DNA of 64,000 nucleotides from Rhodoblastus sp. 17X3 (GCF_030056575.1 NZ_JASHHX010000002.1:186001-250000); one strand, 5' to 3'. Positions 30,879 through 40,706 are shown, counted from the first letter of the stretch. Notes: a model not told the origin generated them from the sequence alone. Numbers and translations: made by a program.

Positions 30879-31583
30879 TCAATATTTGCGTAGCAGGCTG
30901 ACCAGCTTGCCCTGGATATTGACGCGATCCGGCCCGAAAATCCGGGTTTCATAAGCGGGATTGGCCGCTTCGAGCGCGATCGAGGCGCCGCGCTTGCGCA
31001 GGCGCTTCAAGGTGGCTTCCTCGTCGTCAATCAGGGCGACGACGATATCGCCCGACTCGGCGGTGTCCTGCTTCTTGATGACGACCGTGTCACCATCAAG
31101 GATTCCGGCCTCGATCATCGAATCTCCACGCACTTCCAGCGCGTAATGCTCGCCGCCCGAGATCATGTCCGGCGGGAGCGCGATCGAATGCGAGCGCGTC
31201 TGAAGGGCGGAGATCGGCGTGCCGGCCGCAATGCGTCCCATCACGGGAATGGTGACGGTGTCGGTCGATTCAAAAGGATCGCCGGCCGCGACCGGGCGCG
31301 ACTTGCCGAGATTTCCTTCGATCACGCTGGGCGAGAAGCGGCCGCTGCGCGGCGTCGCGGGCGTGGATGATTCGGGCAGGCGCAGGACTTCCAGCGCCCG
31401 CGCGCGGTTGGGCAGGCGCCGGATGAAGCCGCGCTCCTCCAGCGCCATGATCAGCCGGTGAATGCCCGATTTCGAGCGCAGATCGAGCGCATCCTTCATT
31501 TCGTCGAAGGACGGCGGCACGCCCGTCTCCTTGAGGCGCTCGTGAATATAGCGCAGCAGTTCGCTTTGTTTTTTCGTCAACAT
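30879..31583 (-). CDS. lexA: SOS repressor LexA
   Basis: Represses DNA-damage genes and self-cleaves when RecA is activated. 234 aa. N-terminal winged helix (1-70, [16 protein letters not shown] and [20 protein letters not shown]), a long linker, then the S24 peptidase domain: cleavage site Ala120-Gly121 in RIAAGTPI, catalytic Ser155 in RGDSMIEAG and Lys193 in ATLKRL. An SOS box lies 91 bp upstream of the start, giving autoregulation. Convergent with the comEC-like gene. Confidence 0.97.
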   Translation of the reverse strand: MLTKKQSELLRYIHERLKETGVPPSFDEMKDALDLRSKSGIHRLIMALEERGFIRRLPNRARALEVLRLPESSTPATPRSGRFSPSVIEGNLGKSRPVAAGDPFESTDTVTIPVMGRIAAGTPISALQTRSHSIALPPDMISGGEHYALEVRGDSMIEAGILDGDTVVIKKQDTAESGDIVVALIDDEEATLKRLRKRGASIALEAANPAYETRIFGPDRVNIQGKLVSLLRKY

Positions 31584-31673
31584 GGTCGCGCCTTGTCTCG
31601 CCTCGCGGGCTGCCGGAACTTGATCCGCCGAATATTGGACTCAACTTAGACAAATCATGAACGGAACATAGAC

Positions 31674-31688
31674 GTTCCTGCTTAGTTC
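31674..31688. promoter_or_regulatory. SOS box (LexA operator) of lexA
   Basis: GTTC-CTGCTTA-GTTC matches the alphaproteobacterial LexA consensus GTTC-N7-GTTC exactly and lies in the lexA promoter region. The gene at 31848 starts 160 bp to the other side and could also be affected. Confidence 0.85.
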
Positions 31689-31847
31689 TGCAATATAAAT
31701 GTTCCAATTTCGTTAGCGACACGGCGTATGGAGACGCCAGGGCGGCTATTTCTGGCCGATCCGATTCGATCAGTATTGATTTGCCGATGCTTCGGCCGGC
31801 GCCGTAATTTGTTCGCCATAACGAATCGTCAAAACTTCGGCCAAGCA

Positions 31848-32201
31848 ATGCGTAAACTGGGCGCCTCGCCTCTGACCGGCGCGGAGAAGCAGCGTCGCCA
31901 CCGCGAGAGAACCAAGGCGCGCCTCGCCGAGGCCGAGCGTTTGAAAAGCCTGTTCGCGGGTGAGGACCGCGGGGCTTTTCCCGGCCTTGCCGCGCTTTAT
32001 GATTCGCTGCTCACGGGACTCGGCGCGTCGGCGGATGAGCGCGAGGCGCTCGCCGCAGGCGTCGGCGCCGTCGCTGCTGATCTCCATGCGGCGCTGGCGG
32101 CGCGCGCTGGCGACGATCTGGCGCAATTGCGCGAAGACAAGCGCTGGCGCCCGACGAGCCTGCTGGCGCGGCTCGATGGGGCGAGCCGCATCAAGGGCTA
32201 G
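31848..32201 (+). CDS. Small basic protein, function unknown
   Basis: 117 aa from ATG 31848; the frame is open upstream (31728) but the preceding part looks unconserved. The N-terminal region, SPLTGAEKQRRHRERTKARL, is strongly basic and predicted helical, like a DNA-binding arm, and the rest is Ala/Leu-rich helix. It reads divergently from lexA across the SOS box and overlaps the stop of the DUF815 ATPase gene by 4 bp on the opposite strand. Whether it belongs to the SOS regulon is unknown. Confidence 0.5.
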   Translation: MRKLGASPLTGAEKQRRHRERTKARLAEAERLKSLFAGEDRGAFPGLAALYDSLLTGLGASADEREALAAGVGAVAADLHAALAARAGDDLAQLREDKRWRPTSLLARLDGASRIKG

Positions 32202-33079
32202 TCGATTTTCTGGCCCAGCCGCCCCGCCAGGTCCTGGATATATTGATATGCCGCGCGGCCGGAACGTGAGGCGCGCGTGATGGCCCACTCCAGAGCCTCG
32301 GCCCGGATCTGCTCTTCCGGCGCCTGCAACCCATAGTGCTTGATGTAAGCGAAGACCATGGCGAGGTAATCGTCCTGGCTGCATTTGTGGAAGCCAAGCC
32401 AGAGGCCGAAACGATCCGAGAGCGAGACTTTTTCCTCGACCGCCTCGCCGGGATTGATGGCCGACGAGCGTTCATTGTCCATCATGTCGCGGGGCAGCAG
32501 GTGGCGGCGGTTCGAGGTCGCGTAGAAGAGGACATTGGCGGGCCGCCCTTCGACGCCGCCCTCCAGCGCGGCCTTGAGCGATTTATAGGAGGCGTCGCCG
32601 CCGTCGAAGGAGAGATCGTCGCAGAAGACGATGAAACGTGGCGCGGCGTCGCGCAGTTGGGCCATCAGCGCGGGCAGCGATTCGATGTCCTCGCGATGGA
32701 TTTCGATCAGCTTGAGCCCGGGAAAATCCGGTGTCGCGGCGAGCCGGTCGTTGATGCCGGCATGGGCGGCCTTGACCAGCGAGGATTTGCCCATGCCGCG
32801 CGCGCCCCATAGCAGGACGTTATTCGCAGGCAGGCCGCGCGCAAAGCGTTCGGTATTGCCGAGCAGCTGGTCGCGCAGATAATCGACGCCCTGCAAAAGC
32901 GCGAGCTCGACGCGGCTCACTTTACGGACCGGAGCGAGAGTCTGCGTCTCCGCGCGCCAGACGAAGGCGTCGGCAGCGGAAAAATCGGGCCGCGGCGGCG
33001 GCGGCGGGCTCAGCCGCTCCAGCGCCTCGGCGATGCGCGCGAGCAGGGTTTGCACGTTCGAGGTCTCTGCAACAGTCAT
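32198..33079 (-). CDS. DUF815-family AAA+ ATPase
   Basis: 293-aa predicted P-loop ATPase. Walker A is LLWGARGMGKSSLVKA (about residues 89-104); Walker B is FIVFCDDLSFD; a sensor-1-like stretch is VLFYATSNRRHLLPRD, followed by arginine-rich SDRFGLWLGFHKC. This set is characteristic of DUF815 proteins, whose cellular role is not established. It lies alone between the small basic protein and the yajC-secDF unit, which reads the other way. Confidence 0.85.
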   Translation of the reverse strand: MTVAETSNVQTLLARIAEALERLSPPPPPRPDFSAADAFVWRAETQTLAPVRKVSRVELALLQGVDYLRDQLLGNTERFARGLPANNVLLWGARGMGKSSLVKAAHAGINDRLAATPDFPGLKLIEIHREDIESLPALMAQLRDAAPRFIVFCDDLSFDGGDASYKSLKAALEGGVEGRPANVLFYATSNRRHLLPRDMMDNERSSAINPGEAVEEKVSLSDRFGLWLGFHKCSQDDYLAMVFAYIKHYGLQAPEEQIRAEALEWAITRASRSGRAAYQYIQDLAGRLGQKID

Positions 33080-33263
33080 CGGCGTCCGTCCGGGTCGGAA
33101 AGGGCCGGTTTAGGGCCGCTCCGCGAAAGACTCAAGGCTTTCGCCGCCGCCGGCGATTGCTTTCGGCTTTGCAGCCGCTATAGTCCGGCGCGATTTTCAT
33201 CCCGGCGCCCGAAGCGCCGCAGGCAACTGGCGCCCAGAGTGCGCCCAAGAGCGGAAACGTGAC

Positions 33264-33605
33264 ATGAATTTCATCACCCCGGCTTTCGCGCAGACGGCGG
33301 CGGGCGCTTCCGGCGGAGCCGACGTCCTTATGCAGCTGGCGCCGTTCGGCATCATCCTGATCATTATGTATTTCCTGATCCTGCGCCCGCAGCAGCAGCG
33401 CGCCAAGGCGCAGCAGGACATGATCACGAACATTCGCCGCGGCGACACCGTCGTCACCAATGGCGGGCTGATCGGCAAAGTCACCAAGACCATCGACGAC
33501 AGCGAAATCGAAATTGAAATCGCTCCGAACGTCCGCGTGCGCCAGAGCCGCGTGGCGATAGCCGACGTGCGCGCCAAGGGCGAGCCGGTGAAGGACAACG
33601 CCTGA
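33264..33605 (+). CDS. yajC: Sec translocase accessory subunit YajC
   Basis: Small single-span partner of SecDF. 113 aa: one membrane helix (about 22-45, QLAPFGIILIIMYFLILRPQ) and a C-terminal soluble domain with MITNIRRGDTVVTNGGLIGKV. First of three consecutive Sec genes, 34 bp before secD. Confidence 0.95.
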   Translation: MNFITPAFAQTAAGASGGADVLMQLAPFGIILIIMYFLILRPQQQRAKAQQDMITNIRRGDTVVTNGGLIGKVTKTIDDSEIEIEIAPNVRVRQSRVAIADVRAKGEPVKDNA

Positions 33606-33639
33606 GGGCGCAGGAAAAAGAACGGACTAGCCGCCCGCA

Positions 33640-35220
33640 ATGATGCGCTTCGCCCCCTGGAAGGTAGCCGCCACCGTCGCCGCGACCCTCATCGCCATCC
33701 TGATCTGCCTTCCGAGCATGATCGGACCGGATAATCGCGCGCGGCTCGCGGGCGTTCTGCCGTCCTGGCTGCCGCCAAACTCCATCGTGCTCGGCCTCGA
33801 CCTTCAGGGCGGCGCGCATCTCCTCTATGAGGTCGATCGCGGCGACGTCATCCGCTCCATGACCGGCAATCTGCGCGACGACTTGCGCCGCCTGCTGCGC
33901 GACGAAAAGATCTCCATCGCGGGAGGCATTGGCGTCAATCCGCGCGGCGTGCAGGTCCGCATCCCCGACGCGGCCGAACGCGCGCGAATCATGCCCAAGC
34001 TATATGGCCTGGTGCAGGTCGCGGCCGGTCCGGGCGGCTCGGGCCTCGATATTTCCGACGCCGGCGACGGGCTGCTCAAGCTCACGCTCACCGACGGCGC
34101 GATCGATTCCAAGGTGAAGCGCGCGGTCGAGCAGACGATCGAAGTCCTCAATCGCCGCGTCAACGGCCTTGGCACGACCGAGCCGAACATCCAGCGCCAG
34201 GGCTCGGACCGCATCCTCGTCGAGGTGCCCGGCCTCCAGGACACCAATCGCCTGAAGGATATCGTCGGCACCACCGCCAAGCTGGAATTCCGTCTCGTTG
34301 GCGAACCCGGCGCCAATCCCGGCGACGTGGACATGCTCGACCAGGCCGATCAGCCCGGCAAATTGCCGGTCGAAAAGCAGGTCATGGTGCAGGGCGAGGA
34401 TCTCACCGACGCTCAGCCCGGCTTCGATTCGCGCACGGGCGAGCCGGTCGTCAATTTCCGCTTCAACATTCGCGGCGGCCAGAAATTCGGCCAGGTCACC
34501 TCGGCCAATGTCGGGCGGCCCTTCGCCATCGTGCTGGACAACAAGGTCATTTCCGCGCCGCGCATCCTGGGTCCGATCACCGGCGGTTCCGGGCAGATTT
34601 CGGGCCGTTTCAGCGTGGAGCAGGCCAATAACCTCGCCATTCTGCTGCGCGCGGGCGCGCTGCCGGCCAAGCTGAACATTGTCGAGGAGCGCAGCGTCGG
34701 TCCGGGCCTTGGCCAGGATTCGATCGACGCCGGCAAGCGCGCGGCCTATTGGGCGGCGGGTCTGGTGGTCGCCTATATGCTCGTCACTTATGGCGTGTTC
34801 GGCATCTTCGCCAATGTCGCGCTGCTCATCCATATTTCCATGATCTTCGCGGCCCTTGTAATGCTGCGCGCGACCCTGACGCTGCCGGGCATCGCCGGCA
34901 TCGTGCTGACCATCGGCATGGCGGTCGATTCCAACGTGCTGATCTATGAGCGCATCCGCGAGGAATCGCATGCGGGCCGCTCGCTGATTTCGGCGCTGGA
35001 CGCCGGCTTCAACCGCGCCTTCGCCACCATCGTGGATTCCAACGTCACCATGTTCGTGGTCGCGGCGATCCTCTATTTCCTGGGCTCCGGCCCGGTTCGC
35101 GGCTTCGCGGTCTCGCTCGCGCTCGGCATTCTCACCACCATCGTCACCGCCGTGACCATGACGCGAATGATGATCGCTCTGTGGTATCGTTACGCGCGCC
35201 CGACCAAGCTGCCGATCTGA
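33640..35220 (+). CDS. secD: Protein translocase subunit SecD
   Basis: RND-type subunit that uses the proton gradient to pull proteins out of the SecYEG channel. 526 aa with an N-terminal span, a large periplasmic P1 head domain starting GLDLQGGAHLLYEVD, and five C-terminal spans with VVAYMLVTYGVFGIFANVAL and GIVLTIGMAVDSNVLIYERI. The D and R residues in the latter are characteristic of SecD proton transfer. secF follows 12 bp later. Confidence 0.96.
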   Translation: MMRFAPWKVAATVAATLIAILICLPSMIGPDNRARLAGVLPSWLPPNSIVLGLDLQGGAHLLYEVDRGDVIRSMTGNLRDDLRRLLRDEKISIAGGIGVNPRGVQVRIPDAAERARIMPKLYGLVQVAAGPGGSGLDISDAGDGLLKLTLTDGAIDSKVKRAVEQTIEVLNRRVNGLGTTEPNIQRQGSDRILVEVPGLQDTNRLKDIVGTTAKLEFRLVGEPGANPGDVDMLDQADQPGKLPVEKQVMVQGEDLTDAQPGFDSRTGEPVVNFRFNIRGGQKFGQVTSANVGRPFAIVLDNKVISAPRILGPITGGSGQISGRFSVEQANNLAILLRAGALPAKLNIVEERSVGPGLGQDSIDAGKRAAYWAAGLVVAYMLVTYGVFGIFANVALLIHISMIFAALVMLRATLTLPGIAGIVLTIGMAVDSNVLIYERIREESHAGRSLISALDAGFNRAFATIVDSNVTMFVVAAILYFLGSGPVRGFAVSLALGILTTIVTAVTMTRMMIALWYRYARPTKLPI

Positions 35221-35232
35221 CGGGTTTTTCCG

Positions 35233-36198
35233 ATGAAGCTTCTGCGCCTCGCGCCTGAAAACACCAAATTCCCGTTCATGCGCTTCCGGCGCGTGTCATA
35301 TCCCTTTTCGGCGGTGCTCTCGATCATCTCGGTCGTGCTGTTCCTCGTCGTGGGCATGAATTTCGGCATCGACTTTTCCGGCGGCACCTTGCTGGAGGTT
35401 CAGGCCCGGTCGGGAACGGCGGATCTGTCCTATATCCGCGACCTGTCGGATCATCTCGGCCTTGGCGATCTCGAAGTGCAAGGGTTCGGGACCCCGGCCG
35501 ACGCCTCGATCCGCTTCGGCATGCAGCCGGGCGGCGACGCGGCGCAGCAGGTCGCGGTCGAGAAGGTCAAGACCGCGCTCGGCGATTCCTATGAATTCCG
35601 CCGCATTGAGGTCGTCGGCCCGCGCGTGTCGGGCGAATTGGTGCAGCAGGGCACGCTCGGCGTAGTGCTCTCGATCTTCGCCGTTCTGGCCTATCTCTGG
35701 TTCCGCTTCGAATGGCAGTTCGCCATTGCGGCCATTATCGCGACCATGCATGATCTGCTGCTGACGGTCGGCTTCTTCTCGATCACCCAGCTTGAATTCA
35801 ACACCACCTCCATCGCGGCCATCCTGACCATCGTCGGCTATTCGCTGAACGAAACCGTCGTTGTGCTCGACCGCATCCGCGAAAATATGCGGAAATACAA
35901 GAAGATGCCGACAGACCAGTTGATCGACCTGTCGATCAACGCCGTGCTGCCGCGCACCTTGATGACCGCGACCACGGTGTTCCTGGCGCTGCTGTCGCTG
36001 GTCGTCTTCGGCGGACAGGTGATCCGCTCCTTCTCGCTGGCGATGATGTGGGGCATTTTCGTCGCCACCTATTCCTCGATCTTCATCTGCTCGCCGACCC
36101 TGATTTATCTCGGCCTGCGCAATGAATCGCGTTCGGCCAGCGAAGAAGTCGCCGGGGTTGGCGCCAAGACCGGCGCCCGGCCGCTGTCGAGCGCCTGA
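35233..36198 (+). CDS. secF: Protein translocase subunit SecF
   Basis: Partner of SecD. 321 aa, six membrane spans, periplasmic domain near 60-130 (FGIDFSGGTLLEVQ marks its start) and the conserved GYSLNETVVVLDRIREN around residue 205. C-terminal tail is Ser/Ala/Gly-rich and cytoplasmic. ATG is 12 bp after secD. Confidence 0.96.
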   Translation: MKLLRLAPENTKFPFMRFRRVSYPFSAVLSIISVVLFLVVGMNFGIDFSGGTLLEVQARSGTADLSYIRDLSDHLGLGDLEVQGFGTPADASIRFGMQPGGDAAQQVAVEKVKTALGDSYEFRRIEVVGPRVSGELVQQGTLGVVLSIFAVLAYLWFRFEWQFAIAAIIATMHDLLLTVGFFSITQLEFNTTSIAAILTIVGYSLNETVVVLDRIRENMRKYKKMPTDQLIDLSINAVLPRTLMTATTVFLALLSLVVFGGQVIRSFSLAMMWGIFVATYSSIFICSPTLIYLGLRNESRSASEEVAGVGAKTGARPLSSA

Positions 36199-36199
36199 T

Positions 36200-36589
36200 T
36201 TGGCGATCGAGCGCAAATATGACGGCTTCCTGCCCGGCAGCTTCCCGATCGACAGCATCGGAGCGGGGGGATTTCAGTTCGGCGGCATGTCGCATCGTGG
36301 CTCGCTGCTCGCATTGCCGGACGGAATCCGCGCCTTGGCCGCAACAAGCTTTTCGGAGATCGACGTAGCGGCCTTGGCTCCTTTGTTCGCGCTGCCGCGC
36401 GGCTCGGTCGAACTGATGCTGTTCGGTTGCGGCGCGTCGCTTCAGCTGATCCCGCCAGTCTTGCGGCAGAAGCTACGCGATTTCGGCATAGCTTGCGACC
36501 CGATGAGCACCAGCGCAGCCTGCCAGACCTATAATATTCTTTTGGGCGAGCGGCGCCTCGTCGGCGCGGTCCTCATCGCCGTCGAGTGA
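36200..36589 (+). CDS. Mth938-like (DUF498) domain protein
   Basis: 129 aa starting at TTG 36200, 1 bp after the secF stop; an ATG at 36122 would overlap secF by 77 bp and add non-conserved residues. Motifs of the Mth938/NDUFAF3-like family: IDSIGAGGFQFGGMSHRGSL, LFALPRGSVELMLFGCGAS, and DPMSTSAACQTYNILLGE. Human NDUFAF3 relatives assist complex I assembly; the bacterial role is unproven. Position behind secDF is common in rhizobia. Confidence 0.8.
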   Translation: MAIERKYDGFLPGSFPIDSIGAGGFQFGGMSHRGSLLALPDGIRALAATSFSEIDVAALAPLFALPRGSVELMLFGCGASLQLIPPVLRQKLRDFGIACDPMSTSAACQTYNILLGERRLVGAVLIAVE

Positions 36590-36620
36590 CGGGCGGACTC
36601 AAAGGAAATCGAGGGCTGTA

Positions 36621-36661
36621 AAAGAAAAAAGCGCCCGCCGGGGGGAGGAACCGGCGGGCGC
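36621..36661 (-). terminator. Intrinsic terminator (minus strand)
   Basis: The 11-bp GC-rich stem with a 9-nt loop is followed on the minus strand by a T-rich run (36630 down to 36621). It ends the uvrA/small-ORF transcript; the plus side has no T tract. Confidence 0.85.
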
Positions 36662-36739
36662 CATATTGAACGAGGGGTAGTCCGCGCCCGTTCAGAAGTT
36701 TGTCCAGACGAAGCGGAGGGGATGTTTGCCGTCCGTCTA
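36621..36739 (-). ncRNA. Candidate C-rich-loop sRNA / 3' module ending in terminator
   Basis: Read on the minus strand, two hairpins follow the small ORF. The first pairs AGACG with CGTCT (36734-36738 with 36706-36710), enclosing an inner CGG/CCG stem with a C-rich ACATCCCCT loop. The second is a perfect 11-bp stem (CCGGCGGGCGC 36651-36661 with GCGCCCGCCGG 36631-36641) whose loop reads TTCCTCCCC in RNA sense, followed by TTTTTTCTTT. CCUCC is an anti-Shine-Dalgarno sequence. The arrangement resembles CCUCC-loop sRNAs of alphaproteobacteria that are processed from the 3' end of small-ORF mRNAs. Expression is inferred only. Confidence 0.5.
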
Positions 36740-36823
36740 GAAACCCAGTCTGTGCGCAGATGCGGTATAAGTGAACCAATTATTTTGCAAAGCAGCATTT
36801 CGTTTTTGCATAGCTTCGCTCAT
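36737..36823 (-). CDS. Small ORF, 28 aa, downstream of uvrA
   Basis: ATG at 36823 is preceded by GGAGAAG at about 10 bases, and the ORF ends TAG at 36737. The peptide begins MSEAMQKRNAALQ and ends SAHRLGF, with NNWFTYT in between: an amphipathic Gln/Asn/aromatic-rich peptide without signal peptide or span. Codons (CAA, AAA, AAT) are more A/T-rich than in neighbours. It lies 112 bp after uvrA on the same strand and directly ahead of the C-rich hairpins, with its stop codon inside the first stem. I do not recognise a family. Confidence 0.5.
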   Translation of the reverse strand: MSEAMQKRNAALQNNWFTYTASAHRLGF

Positions 36824-36935
36824 CGCCTGTTCACTTCTCCTTCGCCCAAAACTAACCCACGCACGAAAAAATGGCGCCCCAACCTTTCGGTTAAGACATA
36901 GGCAGGGGGCGGCGCGGCGTCGCGCCGTGCAAGTC

Positions 36936-39900
36936 TCACTCCGCAGCCTGGGCTCCGCTGGGGCGCCGCTCCAGCACGTCCTTGAGATATTTCCCGGTGT
37001 GGGAGGCGGGCTCGCGCAGGATCGCCTCCGGAGGGCCATGCGCCACGATGCGCCCGCCGCCGTCGCCGCCCTCCGGCCCCATGTCGATCACCCAATCCGC
37101 AGTCTTGACCACTTCGAGATTGTGCTCGATCACCACGACGCTATTGCCCTGGTCCACCAGTTCGTGCAGCACCTCGAGCAGCTTCTTGACGTCATGGAAA
37201 TGCAGGCCGGTGGTGGGCTCGTCAAGGATATAGAGCGTCCGCCCGGTCGAGCGGCGCGACAATTCCTTGGAAAGCTTGACGCGCTGCGCCTCGCCGCCGG
37301 ACAGGGTGGTGGCCTGTTGTCCGACCTTGACATAGCCGAGGCCGACGCGCGCAAGGGTTTTCATCTTGTCGCGGATCGAAGGCACCGCCTTGAACAATTC
37401 GGCCGCTTCTTCCACCGTCATGTCGAGCACGTCGGCAATGCTGCGGTCGCGATAGCGCACTTCGAGCGTCTCGCGATCGTAGCGCTTGCCCTTGCAGACG
37501 TCGCAGGTGACGTAAACGTCAGGCAGAAAGTGCATTTCGATCTTGATGACGCCGTCGCCCTGGCAGGCCTCGCAGCGACCGCCCTTGACGTTGAAGGAGA
37601 AGCGTCCCGGGCCATAGCCGCGCGCCTTGGCCTCGGGCAGCCCGGCGAACCAGTCGCGGATCGGCGTGAAGGCGCCGATATAGGTGGCGGGATTGGAGCG
37701 CGGCGTGCGCCCGATCGGCGACTGGTCGATGTCGATGACCTTGTCGATCAGTTCCAGTCCTTCAAGTGTGTCGAACGGGGCGGCGTGCTCCAGCGCGCCG
37801 TTGAGCCGCCGCGCCACCGCCTTGTAGAGCGTATCGACGATCAGCGTCGATTTGCCGCCGCCGGAAACGCCGGTGACGCAGGTGAACAGGCCGAGCGGAA
37901 TTTCCGCAGTCACATTTTGCAGATTGTTGCCGCGCGCGCCGACCAGTCGTAACTTGCGGCCAGCCTCCGGCTTGCGGCGCTTTTTCGGCGTCGCCACCTG
38001 CATGCGGCCAGTAAGATAGGCGCCGGTGAGCGAATTCTTGTCGGCGAGAATGTCCGCCGGAGTTCCCTGCGCGACGATCTCGCCGCCATGGACGCCCGCG
38101 CCCGGGCCGACGTCGACGACATAATCGGCCGTGAGGATCGCGTCCTCGTCATGTTCGACGACGATGACCGAATTCCCAAGGTCGCGCAGCCGCCGCAAGG
38201 TTTCCAGCAACCGGGCGTTGTCGCGCTGGTGCAAGCCGATGGAAGGCTCATCCAGAACGTAAAGAACGCCGGTGAGGCCCGAGCCGATCTGCGAAGCGAG
38301 GCGGATGCGCTGGCTTTCTCCCCCGGAAAGGGTGCCGGAACCGCGTGATAAAGTGAGATAATCCAGCCCGACGTCGATCAGGAATTTCAGCCGATCGTCG
38401 ATCTCGCGCAGGATGCGCGAGGCGATTTCCAGCCTTTTGGCGTCGAGCTTGCCGGGCAGCGCGGTAAACCACTCGGCGGCATCACGCACCGCCAACTCGG
38501 AAATTTCGCCGATATGCTTGTGGTCGATCTTGACCGCCAGCGCCTCGGGCTTGAGGCGATAGGCGTTGCAGGCGGGGCAGGGGCTCGCCGCCATGAAGCG
38601 CGAGATTTCTTCGCGCGACCACTCGCTCTCCGTCTCGATATAGCGCCGCTCCAGGTTGCGGATGACGCCCTCGAACGGCTTTCTCACCTCATAGGAGCGG
38701 ATTCCGTCGGCATAGGCGAACACCAGCTCCTGATCGCCGGAACCATAAAGAATGATGTCTTTCGCCACCTGCGAAAGATCCGACCAGCGGTCCGACAAGC
38801 GGAATTTGAAGGCCTTGCCAAGGGCTTCAAGCGTCTGCGCGTAATAGGGCGAGGGCGATTTCGCCCAGGGCGCGATGGCGCCCTTGCGAAGGGTCATCTC
38901 CGGATTGGGGACGATCAGGTCGGGATCGACCTTCTGCTGCGAGCCGATGCCGCCGCATTTGGGGCAGGCGCCGAACGGATTGTTGAAGGAAAACAGCCGA
39001 GGCTCGATCTCGGGGATCGAAAAACCGGATACGGGGCAGCAGAATTTCGATGAAAAGATGATGCGCTCAGGCTCTTTCCCTTTTTCATTCGCCTCCGCGC
39101 TTTCCGCGATTTCAATCACGGCGATTCCGTCGGCGAGCTCAAGCGCGGTTTCGAAGCTTTCGGCGAGCCGCGCGGAAATGTCGGGCCGCACCACGATGCG
39201 GTCCACCACAACGTCAATGTCATGCTTGAATTTCTTGTCCAGCGTCGGCGCGTCGGCGATGTCATAGAACTGGCCGTCGATCTTCAGGCGCTGGAAGCCG
39301 CGCTTCATGTAATCGGCGATTTCCTTGCGATATTCACCCTTGCGGCCGCGCGCGACCGGCGCAAGCAAGTAAAGCCGCGCGCGCTCCGGCAAAGTGAGCA
39401 CGCGATCCACCATCTGGCTCACGGTCTGGCTCTCGATGGGCAGACCGGTGGCGGGTGAATAGGGGATGCCGACGCGCGCCCAGAGCAGGCGCATGTAATC
39501 GTGGATTTCCGTGACCGTGCCGACGGTCGAGCGCGGATTTTTCGAGGTGGTCTTCTGCTCGATGGAAATGGCAGGCGACAGGCCCTCGATATGGTCCACG
39601 TCCGGCTTCTGCATCATCTCCAGGAATTGCCGGGCATAGGCCGAAAGGCTTTCGACATAACGCCTCTGGCCCTCGGCATAGATGGTGTCGAAAGCCAGCG
39701 ACGACTTGCCCGAGCCTGAGAGGCCCGTGAAGACGACCAGCTTGTCGCGTGGGACGGTCAGATCGACATTCTTGAGATTGTGCTCGCGCGCGCCGCGCAG
39801 GGCGATGACGCGGCCCTCGCCGATGCGATAGGCAGCTTCCTCCACCGCCGATTTCGCAGGCGTAGTTGTCTTGGGCGGCGTGGCGGCTTTCGACGAAATG

Positions 39901-39983
39901 GACCCTTCCGCCGGAATCGACGCCTTGGTCGCGGAGGCGGGCTTCCGGGGCTTTTTCGGCTTCGCGGGACTTGAATCCATCAT
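36936..39983 (-). CDS. uvrA: Excinuclease ABC subunit A
   Basis: Damage-recognition ATPase of nucleotide excision repair. 1015 aa. First Walker [10 protein letters not shown] at 87-95, two ABC signatures ([15 protein letters not shown] and [15 protein letters not shown]), second Walker [11 protein letters not shown], and zinc clusters CPKCGG/CPACNAY and CEACQGDG...CDVCKGKRY. The protein starts with about 50 Lys/Pro/Ala/Ser/Thr-rich residues that E. coli UvrA lacks; an internal start nearer [20 protein letters not shown] is possible. Transcribed from an SOS box shared with ssb. Confidence 0.96.
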   Translation of the reverse strand: MMDSSPAKPKKPRKPASATKASIPAEGSISSKAATPPKTTTPAKSAVEEAAYRIGEGRVIALRGAREHNLKNVDLTVPRDKLVVFTGLSGSGKSSLAFDTIYAEGQRRYVESLSAYARQFLEMMQKPDVDHIEGLSPAISIEQKTTSKNPRSTVGTVTEIHDYMRLLWARVGIPYSPATGLPIESQTVSQMVDRVLTLPERARLYLLAPVARGRKGEYRKEIADYMKRGFQRLKIDGQFYDIADAPTLDKKFKHDIDVVVDRIVVRPDISARLAESFETALELADGIAVIEIAESAEANEKGKEPERIIFSSKFCCPVSGFSIPEIEPRLFSFNNPFGACPKCGGIGSQQKVDPDLIVPNPEMTLRKGAIAPWAKSPSPYYAQTLEALGKAFKFRLSDRWSDLSQVAKDIILYGSGDQELVFAYADGIRSYEVRKPFEGVIRNLERRYIETESEWSREEISRFMAASPCPACNAYRLKPEALAVKIDHKHIGEISELAVRDAAEWFTALPGKLDAKRLEIASRILREIDDRLKFLIDVGLDYLTLSRGSGTLSGGESQRIRLASQIGSGLTGVLYVLDEPSIGLHQRDNARLLETLRRLRDLGNSVIVVEHDEDAILTADYVVDVGPGAGVHGGEIVAQGTPADILADKNSLTGAYLTGRMQVATPKKRRKPEAGRKLRLVGARGNNLQNVTAEIPLGLFTCVTGVSGGGKSTLIVDTLYKAVARRLNGALEHAAPFDTLEGLELIDKVIDIDQSPIGRTPRSNPATYIGAFTPIRDWFAGLPEAKARGYGPGRFSFNVKGGRCEACQGDGVIKIEMHFLPDVYVTCDVCKGKRYDRETLEVRYRDRSIADVLDMTVEEAAELFKAVPSIRDKMKTLARVGLGYVKVGQQATTLSGGEAQRVKLSKELSRRSTGRTLYILDEPTTGLHFHDVKKLLEVLHELVDQGNSVVVIEHNLEVVKTADWVIDMGPEGGDGGGRIVAHGPPEAILREPASHTGKYLKDVLERRPSGAQAAE

Positions 39984-40092
39984 TGCTTTCCAAAGACGCG
40001 CCGCTTCGATCGCCGACGCTTTATGCCCCTATGTAACGCCTTTTCGCCAAATTTCACCGGGGCAGGGTTGCATGATTCGCACCGGCGCGCTA

Positions 40093-40107
40093 GAACATAA
40101 ACGGAAC
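40093..40107. promoter_or_regulatory. SOS box shared by divergent uvrA and ssb
   Basis: GAAC-ATAAACG-GAAC is an exact GAAC-N7-GAAC LexA operator (the complement of GTTC-N7-GTTC). It lies 110 bp upstream of uvrA and 90 bp upstream of ssb in their 213-bp divergent gap, so LexA probably controls both. This is the usual arrangement in alphaproteobacteria. Confidence 0.85.
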
Positions 40108-40196
40108 ATAAGAGCCGCTGTGGAAAAGAGATTTTGGCGGGCGCGTGAAATTGTCCGAGCGTATAGTATGCGCGGCCAATATGGGGAGCGAGACAG

Positions 40197-40706
40197 ATGT
40201 CGGGCAGCGTCAACAAGGTGATTTTGGTCGGCAATCTGGGACGCGATCCGGAAGTGCGGCGGATGGGTTCGGGCGACCCTGTCGTGACCTTTTCGCTGGC
40301 GACGACCGAATCCTGGCGCGACAAGGCGACCGGCGAGCGCAAGGATCGCACTGAGTGGCATAATGTCGTGATTTTCAATGAAAATCTCGGCAAGATCGCG
40401 GAACAATATTGCAAGAAGGGCGCGAAGGTCTATCTCGAAGGCCAGTTGCAGACCCGCGAATTCACCGACAAGGAAGGCAACCAGCGCAAGACCACCGAGG
40501 TCGTGCTGCAGCGGTTCCGTGGCGAGTTGACCCTTCTCGACAGCCGGAGCCGCGGCGGGGAGGAATCCTCCTATGGCGGCGCGTCCGGCGGCGGCTTTGG
40601 CCGCCAATCGCCCATGGAGCGCGCTCCCGCCTCCGGCGGAGCCGGCAAGGGCGGCAGCATGGGCGGCCGCGCCTCGGATTCCATCGACGACGATATCCCG
40701 TTCTAA
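40197..40706 (+). CDS. ssb: Single-stranded DNA-binding protein
   Basis: Coats single-stranded DNA and recruits repair and replication proteins. 169 aa: OB fold 1-115 (SVNKVILVGNLGRDPEVRRM, EWHNVVIFNENLGKIAEQY), Gly/Ser-rich linker, and acidic tip DSIDDDIPF at the C terminus, the docking peptide for partners. SOS-controlled with uvrA. Confidence 0.97.
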   Translation: MSGSVNKVILVGNLGRDPEVRRMGSGDPVVTFSLATTESWRDKATGERKDRTEWHNVVIFNENLGKIAEQYCKKGAKVYLEGQLQTREFTDKEGNQRKTTEVVLQRFRGELTLLDSRSRGGEESSYGGASGGGFGRQSPMERAPASGGAGKGGSMGGRASDSIDDDIPF

